Assembly: GCA_022614965.1 (NCBI GenBank)
Contig: JAKEHO010000008.1
Coordinates: 30,069 to 94,068 of the forward strand
Direction of reading: 5' to 3'
DNA from: Gammaproteobacteria bacterium
Lineage (GTDB): Bacteria > Pseudomonadota > Gammaproteobacteria > JAKEHO01
DNA length: 64,000 bases
Shown here: positions 22,170 to 31,814 of the stretch, piece by piece
How positions within the stretch are numbered: the stretch's first letter is position 1
Layout of the letters: each line of letters starts with the position of its first letter
Made by a program: the position numbers and the translations under genes
The notes under the pieces: generated by a model
Seen by the model: the letters and a program-made list of their open reading frames with translations, nothing else
What the model was told of the DNA's origin: nothing
Databases searched by the model: none

Positions 22170-22484
22170 CGCTACGAACTCGATCCCCTCGACTGCCCAC
22201 CCGGCGGCGCCACGAGGCGTATCATTGCCGTCCTCGCTGCCCCCGTCAGCATCCGCCCTATCCTGAAACACTTGCGACTCTGGAACCCGAACCCCAAAGC
22301 CCGGGACAAACCCGCCCGCGACCCGCCCGGGGCATTGGCTACCCCATTCGTTGACCTCTCATCCCGTCCCGGACAGCGCCTGAGCGCCCGGTTCACCACC
22401 GTACTCGTCCCACACCTGCCCGATCCCGCCCTCACTACGCCCTCCACCGGCTCCGCAAGCGTCACCACGACACGCCGGGCCTGA
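22170..22484 (+). mobile_element. IS91-type transposase C-terminal relic
   Basis: In one plus-strand frame after a stop at 22167, the sequence reads YELDPLDCPPGG, then RRIIAVLAAPVSIRPILKHL and RLWNPNPKARDKPARDPPG. This resembles the C-terminal end of IS91-family (rolling-circle) transposases, which usually read about YEVDPLxCPRCGG, MRVIAxIxxPxVIxxILxHLGLW. The second zinc cysteine has become Gly (CPPGG). No start codon or catalytic region is present. It abuts the IS30 fragment within about 20 bases. The assignment rests on recall of the motif, not on a search. Confidence 0.5.
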
Positions 22485-22612
22485 TCGTACCCTTCGCACC
22501 CTGCAATTTTCGCCGCGAGGCCCGAACATGAATTGAAACTTCCTCAAAACACGAGCAGACTGATTAGTGCGGTCGGATCGAGTTTCCTATCCCTAAACGG
22601 TGTGTACTCCCC

Positions 22613-25600
22613 GTGCAATGCTTGATCTGCGGAGCTCAGAACGCCGAGAACCGGCGCTTCTGTGGCGCGTGTAGCGCGCCACTGGCGCGCGCGTGTCCGG
22701 CATGCGGGTTCACCAACGAACCGAACGTGAAGTATTGCGGCGGCTGCGGCGCCGTACTCGACAGCTCGTCAGAACCGGCGCAAGAAGCTGTGGTGCGCCC
22801 TGCAGAAGTACACGGCGAGCGCCGGCAGCTCACCGTGATGTTTTGCGACCTCGTCGGCTCGACTGCGCTCTCCGAGCAGCTCGATCCCGAGGATCTGCGC
22901 GGGGTCATGCGTAGCTATCAGGACGCCTGCGCCCAGGCGATCGAATACTACGATGGTCACATCGCCCAGACCCTCGGCGATGGGCTGATGGTCTATTTTG
23001 GCTATCCCACCGCCCACGAAGATGACGCGCTGCGCTCGGTGCGCGCCGGCTTGGAGATCATCGACCGGGTGTGTGCGATCCGGGCACTGGCTCAGCTTGC
23101 GGTCAGGATCGGCATTCACACCGGCTCGGTGGTGGTCGGCGAAATGGGCGGGGCCGATACCCGCGGCGATATGGCAGTGGTCGGCGAAACACCCAACCTC
23201 GCCGCCCGCCTGCAGGCGATCGCCGATCCGAACACGCTCGTCATCGGACCGCTTACCTACCGGCTCATCGAGGAGTTGTTCGACTGCGAGAATTTAGGTC
23301 CACGCGAGGTCAAAGGCATCTCGCAACCGGTTGTGGTTTGGCAGGTGAAGGGCGAGCGACCTGCCGAGACCCGGTTCGAGGCATCGCACCGCGCCAGCCT
23401 CACCCCGCTGGTCGGGCGCGAGCAGGAGATCGCACTGCTGACCCACCGCTGGCAACTCGCCAAGGATGGCGAAGGCCAGGTTGTATTGCTCTCAGGCGAG
23501 GCCGGCATTGGCAAATCGCGATTGTTCTATGACCTGCGCGATCGCATTGCCGATGAGCCGCACCTGCAAATTCGGTTACAGTGCTCGTCCAACCACACCA
23601 ACAGCGCTTACTTTCCCTTCATCAGATATTACGAACACGCCGCTGGATTTGGCTGCGATGACACGCTCGATGAAAAGCTCGACAAGCTGGAAACCCTGCT
23701 AGCGCAGCCGACCGATCACGTCGCTGAGGTGGCGCCATTGTTCGCAGCGATGTTGTCGATTCCAACCAAAGGCCGCTATCCATCGCTCAACCTTTCACTT
23801 CTGCGCCAGAAGGAAAAGACCTTCGGTGCAATAGTTGAGCAATTACTCGGCCTCGCGCGCAAGACTTCGGTGCTGATACTGTTCGAGGACGTGCACTGGA
23901 TCGACCCGACTAGCCTGGAAACCCTTGACCACTTGATCGACAGTATCGAGAACGCGCGCATGCTCGTGGTGATCAGCTTTCGCCCCGAATTTACACCGAT
24001 GTGGTACGGTCCCAGCCAGATAACCCAGCTACCCCTCAACCGCCTTAGCCGCCGCCAAGGCGTGACGATGGTGCAGGAGGTGGCAGGGGGCAAGGCGTTG
24101 CCGTCTGAGGTCATGGATAAGATTGTGGTCAAGACCGATGGCGTGCCGCTGTTCGTCGAGGAGCTGACTAAGGCAGTGATCGAATCCGGCTTGGTCCAGG
24201 ACAAGGGTGACCGGTTTGAGCTTACCGGACCGCTGCCGCCTCTCGCGATTCCGGCAACCCTGCAGGATTCGCTGATTGCACGCCTCGACCACCTGTCATC
24301 AGTGCGGGAGACTGCACAAATCGGCGCGGCGATAGGCCGCGAGTTTTCTTACGATCTGCTGGTGGCGGTCTCGCCGCTTGGCGAACATCGACTGCGCGAG
24401 GCGCTTGCCCACCTCGTCGATTCCGAGCTCGTCTTCTGCCGTGGCGTGCCGCCCGAGGCAGTCTACAGCTTCAAGCACGGCCTGATTCAGGATGCGGCCT
24501 ACGAGTCGCTTCTGAAGAGCAAGCGTCAGGAGCTGCACAGCCGCATCGCGCGGGTTTTGAAGGAGCGTTTTCCTCAGCTCATCGAAAACGAGCCGGAAAT
24601 TCTCGCTCACCATTGCACGGCGGCGGGGCTTGTGGACAGCGCGGTTGGTTACTGGCTGCGTGCTAGCCAGCGTGCTGCCGAGCGGTGGGCCAACTTGGAG
24701 GCAATCGCGCATTTGCGCAAGGGCATGGAACTGCTCGCTTCCCAACCCGAGTCACGAGAACGCAAGCAGCAAGAACTTCTGCTGCAAACCGCCCTTGGCC
24801 CCATTTTGATGGCCACAAAAGGTGAGGCCGTCAGGGAAGTGGCAGAGACTTATGGCCGGGCGCGAGATCTGTGTGAGCAACTGGGAGATCACCAACAGCT
24901 CTACCCAGCGCTGCAAGGACTGTGGATTTGCCATTTAGAACGCGCGGAGCTGGGAGCTGCGCGGGATCTTGCCGAGCAATTATTTGCGTCGGCGCAGACA
25001 GAAAAGGACCCCGCGTTGCTCCTGGAAGGCCATAGGACAATGGGGCTCAACATGTTTTGGCAAGGCCAATTAGCCTCTGCCCATTGGCACCTGAACCAGG
25101 GAATCGCCTCGTACCATATCGAGCGACACCGTTCTCACGCGTTTGTTTATGGATTGGATCCTGGAGTTCATTGCCTGTCGTATGCAGCCTGGGTCCAATG
25201 GTTTCTCGGTTATCCAGACCAGGCGCTGCCAAAATGCCAACAGGCCCTCGCATTAGCGAAACAGTTGTCACACCCATTTAGCCTCGCTGCGGCACACTAC
25301 TTCGCTGCGAGGTTCCATCTGTACCGCCGGGAGGTTCATGCAGCCCGGGAACAGGCAGAGGCGACCGTGCGATTTTCCGCAGAGCAGGGGATCCCGGAGT
25401 GGTTGGCGGTCGGAACCATTGTGCACGGCTGGACGCTTGCCGCGCTGGGGCACGGCGAAGACGCAATCGCAGAAATGCAACGCGGCTTGGAAGCATGGGT
25501 GGCGGCTGAAGGAAAACTGGGACGTACTCTGTTCCTCACCTTGTTGGCCGAGGCGCAGGCGAATCAGGGGCGGACTCAAGACGGGCTCGAAACTCTCACG

Positions 25601-25924
25601 GAGGCGCTACGGATGGCCACCAAGACGGGCGAACGGTTCTACGAAGCTGAGCTTTACCGACTTAAGGGTGAATTGCTGCTACAAGCCACACGAGACGACA
25701 ACCGTGCGGCAAAATGCTTTCACCGAGCCCTCAAGATTGCCGGGCGGCAAGAGGCAAAGTCACTCGAGTTGCGAGCCGCCATAAGCTTGGCTCGCCTCTG
25801 GCATGTGCAAGGTCGGCCGGCCGAAGCGCGAAAGTTACTCGCTCCCGTCTACAATTGGTTCTCCGAAGGCTTTGATACCTCGGATCTGAAGGATGCCAAC
25901 GCGCTGCTCATGGAGCTCTCTTGA
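22613..25924 (+). CDS. Zinc-ribbon / class III nucleotide cyclase / AAA ATPase / TPR protein
   Basis: This large (1103 aa) signalling protein probably makes cyclic AMP in response to a signal read by its ATPase-TPR part. Two zinc ribbons come first (C3, C6, C17, C20 and C28, C31, C42, C45). The class III cyclase domain (about 70-250) has both metal-binding aspartates (FCDLVGST, D79; GDGLMVYFG, D123) and NLAARL with the transition-state Asn and Arg. An ATPase of the STAND/AAA type follows, with Walker A GEAGIGKS at 295-302 and Walker B LILFEDVHW near 422. TPR-like helices fill the rest from about 700. The start is GTG. No signal peptide or membrane helix is seen. The substrate (ATP or GTP) is inferred from the family. 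Confidence 0.88.
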   Translation: MQCLICGAQNAENRRFCGACSAPLARACPACGFTNEPNVKYCGGCGAVLDSSSEPAQEAVVRPAEVHGERRQLTVMFCDLVGSTALSEQLDPEDLRGVMRSYQDACAQAIEYYDGHIAQTLGDGLMVYFGYPTAHEDDALRSVRAGLEIIDRVCAIRALAQLAVRIGIHTGSVVVGEMGGADTRGDMAVVGETPNLAARLQAIADPNTLVIGPLTYRLIEELFDCENLGPREVKGISQPVVVWQVKGERPAETRFEASHRASLTPLVGREQEIALLTHRWQLAKDGEGQVVLLSGEAGIGKSRLFYDLRDRIADEPHLQIRLQCSSNHTNSAYFPFIRYYEHAAGFGCDDTLDEKLDKLETLLAQPTDHVAEVAPLFAAMLSIPTKGRYPSLNLSLLRQKEKTFGAIVEQLLGLARKTSVLILFEDVHWIDPTSLETLDHLIDSIENARMLVVISFRPEFTPMWYGPSQITQLPLNRLSRRQGVTMVQEVAGGKALPSEVMDKIVVKTDGVPLFVEELTKAVIESGLVQDKGDRFELTGPLPPLAIPATLQDSLIARLDHLSSVRETAQIGAAIGREFSYDLLVAVSPLGEHRLREALAHLVDSELVFCRGVPPEAVYSFKHGLIQDAAYESLLKSKRQELHSRIARVLKERFPQLIENEPEILAHHCTAAGLVDSAVGYWLRASQRAAERWANLEAIAHLRKGMELLASQPESRERKQQELLLQTALGPILMATKGEAVREVAETYGRARDLCEQLGDHQQLYPALQGLWICHLERAELGAARDLAEQLFASAQTEKDPALLLEGHRTMGLNMFWQGQLASAHWHLNQGIASYHIERHRSHAFVYGLDPGVHCLSYAAWVQWFLGYPDQALPKCQQALALAKQLSHPFSLAAAHYFAARFHLYRREVHAAREQAEATVRFSAEQGIPEWLAVGTIVHGWTLAALGHGEDAIAEMQRGLEAWVAAEGKLGRTLFLTLLAEAQANQGRTQDGLETLTEALRMATKTGERFYEAELYRLKGELLLQATRDDNRAAKCFHRALKIAGRQEAKSLELRAAISLARLWHVQGRPAEARKLLAPVYNWFSEGFDTSDLKDANALLMELS

Positions 25925-25994
25925 TTGATGCGCCAGTATCAGCTTACGGAAAACCATTTTACCTGGAGTATCCTTAAAGATCGGCTTAGCTACA

Positions 25995-26635
25995 TCAGCA
26001 ATTCTGTCTCAAATATTCTATTGCCTCTGCCGGAGGCAGAGGTTTGGCGAAGTAATATCCCTGGCAATAGCAACAATGCATGTCAACAAGTTCCCTAATC
26101 TCTTCCCTGCTCTCAACGCCTTCAGCCACAACCTCCAAATCCATCGCCTCGGCGAGAACTATAGACGGTTTAACGATGTACCTGCTCCCGTGATCCGAGA
26201 GCACGCTTCTGACGAAACTTTTGTCTATCTTAATGTCATCAACTGGAAACTTCTGTAAATGGGTCAGACTGCGGTAACCCGTCCCAAAATCATCCAATGA
26301 CAGGAGGGATCCTTGATTCCGCGATGTGGATAATATCTGCCGCGCATGCCCCAGTTCGTCAATCAACAAAGTCTCTGTGACTGCAATTTTATGCATGCTG
26401 GGTCGATGCCCGCGCTGTCAAGAATCTTCGCGAACCATGCTACATGCTCTGCCTTGGCAAGTTGGCGGGCTGATAAATTAACACTGACAAACAATGGCGC
26501 CTACCTGGATGATTTGTGATGTTCCTTGGACAGCGTATTAAGATCATGGCAGGCTCTCTCTAAGACCCAGATACCGATGGGAAGTATCTGGCCTGTATTC
26601 TCTGCAACATCAAGAAACTGCACAGGGCGCGCGGC
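25995..26635 (-). pseudogene. EAL-domain (c-di-GMP phosphodiesterase) remnant
   Basis: EAL domains hydrolyse cyclic di-GMP. On the minus strand I can read PVQFLDVAENTGQILPIG, WVLERACHDLNTLS, an in-frame TAG at 26503-26501, FVSVNLSARQLAKAEHVAW and KILDSAGIDPACI. A frameshift near 26390 follows, and then ITET-like VTETLL, LSLDDFGTGYRSLTHLQKF, DDIKIDKSFVRSV and VVAEGVESREE to the end. The domain's N terminus, with the EAL motif itself, is missing. With a stop, a frameshift and a lost 5' end, this is a dead gene. It lies 70 bases after the cyclase gene, on the opposite strand. Confidence 0.85.
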
Positions 26636-26792
26636 CGTGACCGCTCGTCCGTGACGTCTGCTCAGAAGAGATCCCGCATGTCCCCGTTGGACCGACCGGA
26701 CACCTTTGCGGTTCCTCTGGAGTCCACAGCCAGTATTGCGATCGATTAAGGCCCATAATCGGTGCCTTTTATATCCCGCCCGGGCGCTTTGT

Positions 26793-29051
26793 TCAGGCGG
26801 TTCCCGACGAAGTTGGCAAACCGTTCAATTTAGGCAACCACGTCTGAAGTCTTGGGAAAGCTGCTTCATATCCGCAGGCCACGATGTCATCGATAGCATC
26901 AAACGCGAGCGTCCCCCAAGCCTCCACGGGAAGCCGCATATAAAGGTCTGGGGGAGCCTGCTCCATCAATCTATTGCGCGCATAGACGCTGGCCAGCGTG
27001 GCCGAACGAATAAGCACATTGAGAATCGATGGTATTTGAACCGTTTTCTTGAAAGGATTGAGCCGGTTCATCAGCAGTGCCCACCCTGAAATCTCCGTGG
27101 CAAACTCGGCGTTCACGGTCAGATCTGTTTTTGGTTCTACGTCCACAGCTATCACCGTGCTTCCACTGAAAACAGAACGCATGACATCGACCGGCAGATT
27201 ATTAACGAGGCTGCCATCGACGAGGAGATCGCCGTCGCGATAGCTGGGCAACAGGATGCCAGGAAGGGACATGCTCGAGCGAACGGCCTCGACTACGGGA
27301 CCTCGACGATGAACGACTTGATCTGCCTGCGTCAGGTTAGTGGCCACACAGAAATATGGCAGCCATAGATCCTCAATCCGGCGCTCGCCGAAGACCGACT
27401 CCAGTACCGAACGTATCTTTCTCCCCTTGATCAGAGAAGCAATGGGTAGCGTGTAATCGAAAAGTGTCGAAAAGTGTTGCTTGCATGTCGCAAGAATCTT
27501 CTGCGAGTCGAACTGCATGGCGATCCCACCGCCAAGGATCGCGCCCATGCTGGTTCCTCCAACGATATCGATGGGTATGCCCGTTTCCTCCATGGCCCGC
27601 AACAAACCGATATGCGCAAGTCCTCGTGCGCCCCCGCCGCCCAGTACCAACGCGATACCTCTATCTGCAAGGACTCGCGCAAGCCGGGCATAATCAGCAG
27701 GAGAATGTGCTCGCACATGAAAATGCCTACCAATATTACGTGGCTCCAGCCATTGAGACGTACCGTGAGGCTCGCTAGTGCCGGCAGGATGGATCAGGAC
27801 GAGGCTGCGTTGGGGAGCTCGTCCGGCTGTCCATAGCGCGTCCATTTTCTCTTCGATTTCGCCTGGACTGGGATCCGAGTTCGCGGTCGCGAAAATAACC
27901 ACCTGATCAACGTGCCGGATAGCCCGCTGGGTCCATGACGACCAGGTCCGGTCCGCCTCGTAGACAACAAATTGATAATGAGCTTCCTGCTGGTGCAGCC
28001 ATTGTGCCAGTCGCAGGCTGCTCGGATCGTCTTCGGATACTTGCGCTATCGCGTGCCTGCCGAACTTTCTATCTACCGTGCCGGCGGCTAGATGCAGGGT
28101 AGATCCGAGCGAGGTCAGTGCCTCGACCAGATGGCGCGTTACATCACTGAGGGGGCAATCGGGATTTGACGATACGACACCGATAATAGCGGCTATCGGA
28201 GAGCCGTGATCGACACGAATCGTTTGCCGCTGTAGACGCTTACTGACCAGACGCGCAATATGCTTCATTGCGATCGGATATTTGTCCATGAGCTTGTCGA
28301 AGCTCGGATACGATAACCGCGCCAGCACCGTATCTCTTACCGCATAGACAGTGGCCGAGCGGCGTGCCTCGGTCAGGAAAGCCATCTCGCCGATCGTCTC
28401 CCCAGCCTTGACTTCGTTGATCACTCGTTCAATTTGCTCATTTTCTTCCATCGTTACTCGCAACAGGCCACTCAGGACAAAAAACACGGCATCGGCCGCA
28501 TCTCCCTGACGAAACAGCATGGATCCCGGGCTCAGTGATTGCCATTCGATCATCGATTCAAAATCGGTCAGCGCGGTCGAATCGATTTCACCGAAGAATT
28601 GATTCAGATGAACTGCAAGTTGCGCGCGCCGGCTGCTTCGCCAGACTGCGTCTTCCAAAGTCTTTCTAGCTCCCGGGAATTTTTCTAGGTGGTGATCGAT
28701 GGTCGACCAGGAAATTCCGATTATCGTAGTCTCCTCTGAGGCTTGCAGTTGCGGGGCATTCCGAAAGCCGCCAATCGGAGCAACTACTCCAATCACGTCG
28801 CCCGGACCCAACTCGTATAAAATCTCATCTGCAGCGTTGACGCGTTTGACGGCGAAAATTAAACGGCCCTTGAACACAACGGAAAGCCTCTCGGTTGCTT
28901 CGCATTGCTGGGAGTTCAGGCTTGCCAGAGCCGGCAGCAGGTTCAACTTCACGTTGACTACAAAATCAAGCAGCGCATTATCATCGAAATCCTGAAAGGC
29001 CTTACTGGCACGCAATACCTCGTAGATTTCTAAGTGCAATTGCTTGTCCAT
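26793..29051 (-). CDS. Patatin-like phospholipase with two cyclic-nucleotide-binding domains
   Basis: The protein resembles neuropathy-target-esterase-type lysophospholipases, which cleave acyl chains from phospholipids. Its 752 aa hold two cyclic-nucleotide-binding domains (about 15-130 and 155-270; the second is clear, with VFFVLSGLLRV and ETIGEMAFL). A central region of about 300-460 follows, then a patatin domain with GGGGARGLAHIG near 475, the nucleophile serine in GGTSMGAILGG near 506 and the catalytic Asp in DGSLVNNLP near 616. The start is the ATG at 29051; a TTG five codons upstream is less likely. The only other cyclic-nucleotide gene in view is the cyclase nearby, a plausible source of its ligand. 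Confidence 0.88.
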   Translation of the reverse strand: MDKQLHLEIYEVLRASKAFQDFDDNALLDFVVNVKLNLLPALASLNSQQCEATERLSVVFKGRLIFAVKRVNAADEILYELGPGDVIGVVAPIGGFRNAPQLQASEETTIIGISWSTIDHHLEKFPGARKTLEDAVWRSSRRAQLAVHLNQFFGEIDSTALTDFESMIEWQSLSPGSMLFRQGDAADAVFFVLSGLLRVTMEENEQIERVINEVKAGETIGEMAFLTEARRSATVYAVRDTVLARLSYPSFDKLMDKYPIAMKHIARLVSKRLQRQTIRVDHGSPIAAIIGVVSSNPDCPLSDVTRHLVEALTSLGSTLHLAAGTVDRKFGRHAIAQVSEDDPSSLRLAQWLHQQEAHYQFVVYEADRTWSSWTQRAIRHVDQVVIFATANSDPSPGEIEEKMDALWTAGRAPQRSLVLIHPAGTSEPHGTSQWLEPRNIGRHFHVRAHSPADYARLARVLADRGIALVLGGGGARGLAHIGLLRAMEETGIPIDIVGGTSMGAILGGGIAMQFDSQKILATCKQHFSTLFDYTLPIASLIKGRKIRSVLESVFGERRIEDLWLPYFCVATNLTQADQVVHRRGPVVEAVRSSMSLPGILLPSYRDGDLLVDGSLVNNLPVDVMRSVFSGSTVIAVDVEPKTDLTVNAEFATEISGWALLMNRLNPFKKTVQIPSILNVLIRSATLASVYARNRLMEQAPPDLYMRLPVEAWGTLAFDAIDDIVACGYEAAFPRLQTWLPKLNGLPTSSGTA

Positions 29052-29143
29052 GATGTGCCCCGTCAAAGCATATGGGGCAAAATTCGGCTAATTTCTAAGG
29101 TGGACTTCTGGTTAGTACAACGTCAGCCAAGAGGAGTCTCACC

Positions 29144-29353
29144 ATGTCCAATGGTACTGGGAAATTAGTCAAAGAGATACGCCGCCGGACCCGTAAAAAA
29201 TACTCTGCCGAAGAGAAGATCCGGATTGTTCTGGAAGGACTGCGCGAGGAAGACGGCAATACGGAATTGTGCCGCAAGGAAGGGCTGCATCAGAGTGCGG
29301 AACGATGGCGTGCCGCAGGAACGATCCCGCCGTTAGCTGATAAAATTCCATGA
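29144..29353 (+). mobile_element. IS3-family transposase OrfA, truncated
   Basis: The N-terminal part of an IS3-family OrfA, the helix-turn-helix protein of the element. It reads KLVKEIRRRTRKKYSAEEKI, then RIVLEGLREEDGNTELCRKEG, as in the family. After residue 50 the similarity fades and the frame ends at 69 aa. OrfB, with the DDE catalytic domain, is absent. It marks the right edge of the accessory segment that starts with the IS30 fragment. Confidence 0.8.
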
Positions 29354-29574
29354 ATTGACCCGGCATGCTTACGGAGCGCACGGCCAATATCACTCAAAGG
29401 CCCCCCACCTTTTCATCTCTGCTAAACCTCTGCCTTTTGCATAGCGGAGAGTCCGGGTCGTCCCAATTGTGCCATACACACCACCTCCTAAATTTAATTT
29501 AGAATAAATGGTGTTGCGCTTATCAATTGAATTCACCAGTCCAGTTATTGATATCTCAGTAGATCTTCACAAAA

Positions 29575-30303
29575 ATGCTCAACGGTCCGCGCTATGTATT
29601 TAAAGGGCTTCGTCTGATTACACAACCTGGGGTACGCACGTACGTCCTCATTCCGTTTTTCATTAACACCCTTACCTTTGCCGCCATTATTATCTATGGT
29701 GCACATCTCTTCGGTGACTTAATCGATTGGCTACTGCCTAACTGGCTGCATTGGCTAGACTGGTTGCTGTGGCCGTTCTTCGCCGCCTTTGCGCTAGTTT
29801 TCGTTTTCTTATCTTTCGTAGTCATTGCCAATGTAATCGGAGCCCCATTTAACGGCCTTCTCGCAGAAGCAGTAGAGACCAAGCTAACCGGCCGAACACA
29901 GAACAACCAGGGGGCGCGGAAGGCTCTGCCGCGACAGCTTGTGTCGAGTCTGCTTGCTGAATTGCATAAGCTTGTCTATTTTGTACTCTGGGCAGTGCCT
30001 CTGATTATTCTCTTTTTGATACCGGGACTTAATATCGCTGCCCCATTCATCTGGGTCCTGTTCAGCGCCTGGGTCCTGGCACTGGAATATTTAAGCTACC
30101 CAATGGAAAACCATAGGATTTCTTTCCGGAAACAGCGCCGCCTTTTGGCTGCTCGAAGGATGCTCGCCTTGAGCTTTGGGGGCACGGTGCTACTCATTAC
30201 CGTGATCCCGGTACTTAACTTTATTTCCATGCCGGTCGCAGTGGCCGCAGCCACAGCCCTGTGGGTGGATCAACTTGACTCGAGCGTTGGAAATGACAGC
30301 TAG
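29575..30303 (+). CDS. cysZ: CysZ-like (EI24 family) membrane protein
   Basis: CysZ proteins carry sulfate into the cell and also occur in bacteria without a clear link to cysteine synthesis. The 242-aa protein opens with GPRYVFKGLRLITQPGVRTY, typical of the family, and has about four hydrophobic segments (near 25-45, 65-95, 135-170 and 195-225). The motif YPMENHRISF near residue 176 is also typical. It stands alone between the IS3 fragment and the aminotransferase, with no cys genes nearby, so sulfate transport is a family-based inference. Confidence 0.85.
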   Translation: MLNGPRYVFKGLRLITQPGVRTYVLIPFFINTLTFAAIIIYGAHLFGDLIDWLLPNWLHWLDWLLWPFFAAFALVFVFLSFVVIANVIGAPFNGLLAEAVETKLTGRTQNNQGARKALPRQLVSSLLAELHKLVYFVLWAVPLIILFLIPGLNIAAPFIWVLFSAWVLALEYLSYPMENHRISFRKQRRLLAARRMLALSFGGTVLLITVIPVLNFISMPVAVAAATALWVDQLDSSVGNDS

Positions 30304-30424
30304 AGCGCTATCCGGGTGATTGTCCAATACGTGAACGAACTTGCTAAGGATTGGGGCGATCGCAGCTTGATGTAATGTGATTTTGTTCTCAGCTCACACC
30401 ATTTGATTAAGGACGGCGCCCCAT

Positions 30425-31585
30425 TCAGCTAAGATAGTTGCGCAAGCGCTGAACGCCCTCCTCTAGCTTTTCCAAGCCTGTTGTATAGGCAAAACGTACA
30501 TGCTCATTTGCAGCGTGGCTCCCAAAATCTGCGCCGGGCGTGATCGCGACGCCTGCACGCTCCAGGATGTCTATTGCAAAAGCATAGCTATCCTGTGCAA
30601 TGCGCTCGCAATTAGCGTAAAGATAGAACGCGCCTTGAGGAGTGATGGGTATCTCGAAGCCCAGGCCTCGGAGTTCGGGCAACAAATAGTCTCTCCTTAT
30701 ACAAAAGGCTGTGCGACGTCTTTCGAGTTCCTCTTGAGTTTCTGGAGTAAATGCGGCAAGCGCCGCGTGTTGTGCAGGGGTTGGCGGTGCGAGGAATATG
30801 TTCTGAGCAAGTTTATCGACCTCCGAGATATAAGGCTCGGGAGCAACGAGCCATCCAAGCCGCCAGCCCGTCATTCCAAAATACTTGGAAAAACTATTTA
30901 TAACGAAGCACTCAGATGAGAGGGTCAGTGCCGTGGTGGCTTTATCTTCATACACCAAACCATGATAAATCTCATCAACGATGCAACGTGCCCCATTGGC
31001 TTCGACCATGCGCACTATTTCGCCCAACGATTCAGCATTCATAAGCGTCCCGGTCGGGTTTGACGGCGATGCGATTATTACGGCGACACAATTCTTGCTC
31101 ATACGTCGCGAAATAGTTTGCGAAGTGAACTGATAAGCACTCTGCGCGCCCACCGGGACCATGATACAGACCCCATCCATCAAGCGGACAAGATGCCGGT
31201 AACAAGGGTATGACGGATCGGCAACAAGTACTTCATCCCCAGGGTTAATCAGAACGTTCAACGCAAGCTGCAGAGCACCCGATGCGCCCGGAGTCACAAT
31301 CACCCTTTCAGGGGAGAGCCGGACACCGTAGCAGTCCTTGTAATACCCGGCTATCGCCTCTCGTAAATGCGGTAGCCCGGTGGTCGGCGTGTAATGGGTG
31401 TAGCCTGCGGCCAAGGCACGCCTCGCCGCTTCTATGATAGGTTCGGGGGTGATGAAATCCGGTTCTCCAATTTCCATATGGATAACCGAGCGCCCCTGGG
31501 CCTCGAGCTCGTGTGCTCTAGCCAAAAGCCCCATCACATAAAAGGGCGCTATGCCTTGCACACGGTTAGCGATACGAACTTTCAT
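30425..31585 (-). CDS. Class I/II pyridoxal-phosphate aminotransferase
   Basis: This is a fold-type I aminotransferase of the AspC/AlaA type (386 aa). It has HMEIGEPDFITPEPI, the PLP-phosphate region TPGASGALQLAL, NPSNPTGT-like SPSNPTGTLM, the Asp/Tyr pair in IVDEIYHGLVY and the Schiff-base lysine in NSFSKYFGMTGWRLGW. Substrate specificity (alanine, aspartate, aromatic) cannot be decided from sequence. It diverges from dksA, with 229 bases between the starts. Confidence 0.9.
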   Translation of the reverse strand: MKVRIANRVQGIAPFYVMGLLARAHELEAQGRSVIHMEIGEPDFITPEPIIEAARRALAAGYTHYTPTTGLPHLREAIAGYYKDCYGVRLSPERVIVTPGASGALQLALNVLINPGDEVLVADPSYPCYRHLVRLMDGVCIMVPVGAQSAYQFTSQTISRRMSKNCVAVIIASPSNPTGTLMNAESLGEIVRMVEANGARCIVDEIYHGLVYEDKATTALTLSSECFVINSFSKYFGMTGWRLGWLVAPEPYISEVDKLAQNIFLAPPTPAQHAALAAFTPETQEELERRRTAFCIRRDYLLPELRGLGFEIPITPQGAFYLYANCERIAQDSYAFAIDILERAGVAITPGADFGSHAANEHVRFAYTTGLEKLEEGVQRLRNYLS

Positions 31586-31734
31586 TGTGCCGTATCAACC
31601 AGCGTATCGCAGCGACGTACACTTCCAGAGCCAGCAATATGCAGAAACACGATAGGAGTCAGCCGGTTGCCTATGCGATAGCAGTCGACAGATGGTACTA
31701 TACATTCACCCGAGCAGGGCATTGCCTGGCTTGG

Positions 31735-31763
31735 TTGCGTCACCAGGGGCTTTCTGGTATACA
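31735..31763 (+). promoter_or_regulatory. Sigma-70-type promoter of dksA
   Basis: TTGCGT (31735-31740), a 17-base spacer and TATACA (31758-31763) lie 51 bases upstream of the dksA ATG. The spacing is ideal and both boxes are close to consensus. Confidence 0.45.
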
Positions 31764-31814
31764 TGCCCGCTCAATTTTTCAGGTACGCTAGCCGATAAGG
31801 CAGGAGCGGAAACG

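Noticed and set aside
22172..22468. Minus-strand 98-codon frame in the transposon debris
   Set aside because: Composition is low complexity and it opposes the IS91-like plus-strand reading, which has recognisable motifs.
31692..31814. N-terminal extension of DksA
   Set aside because: The extension contains the promoter and no DksA-like sequence; the ATG at 31815 gives the normal 154-residue protein.
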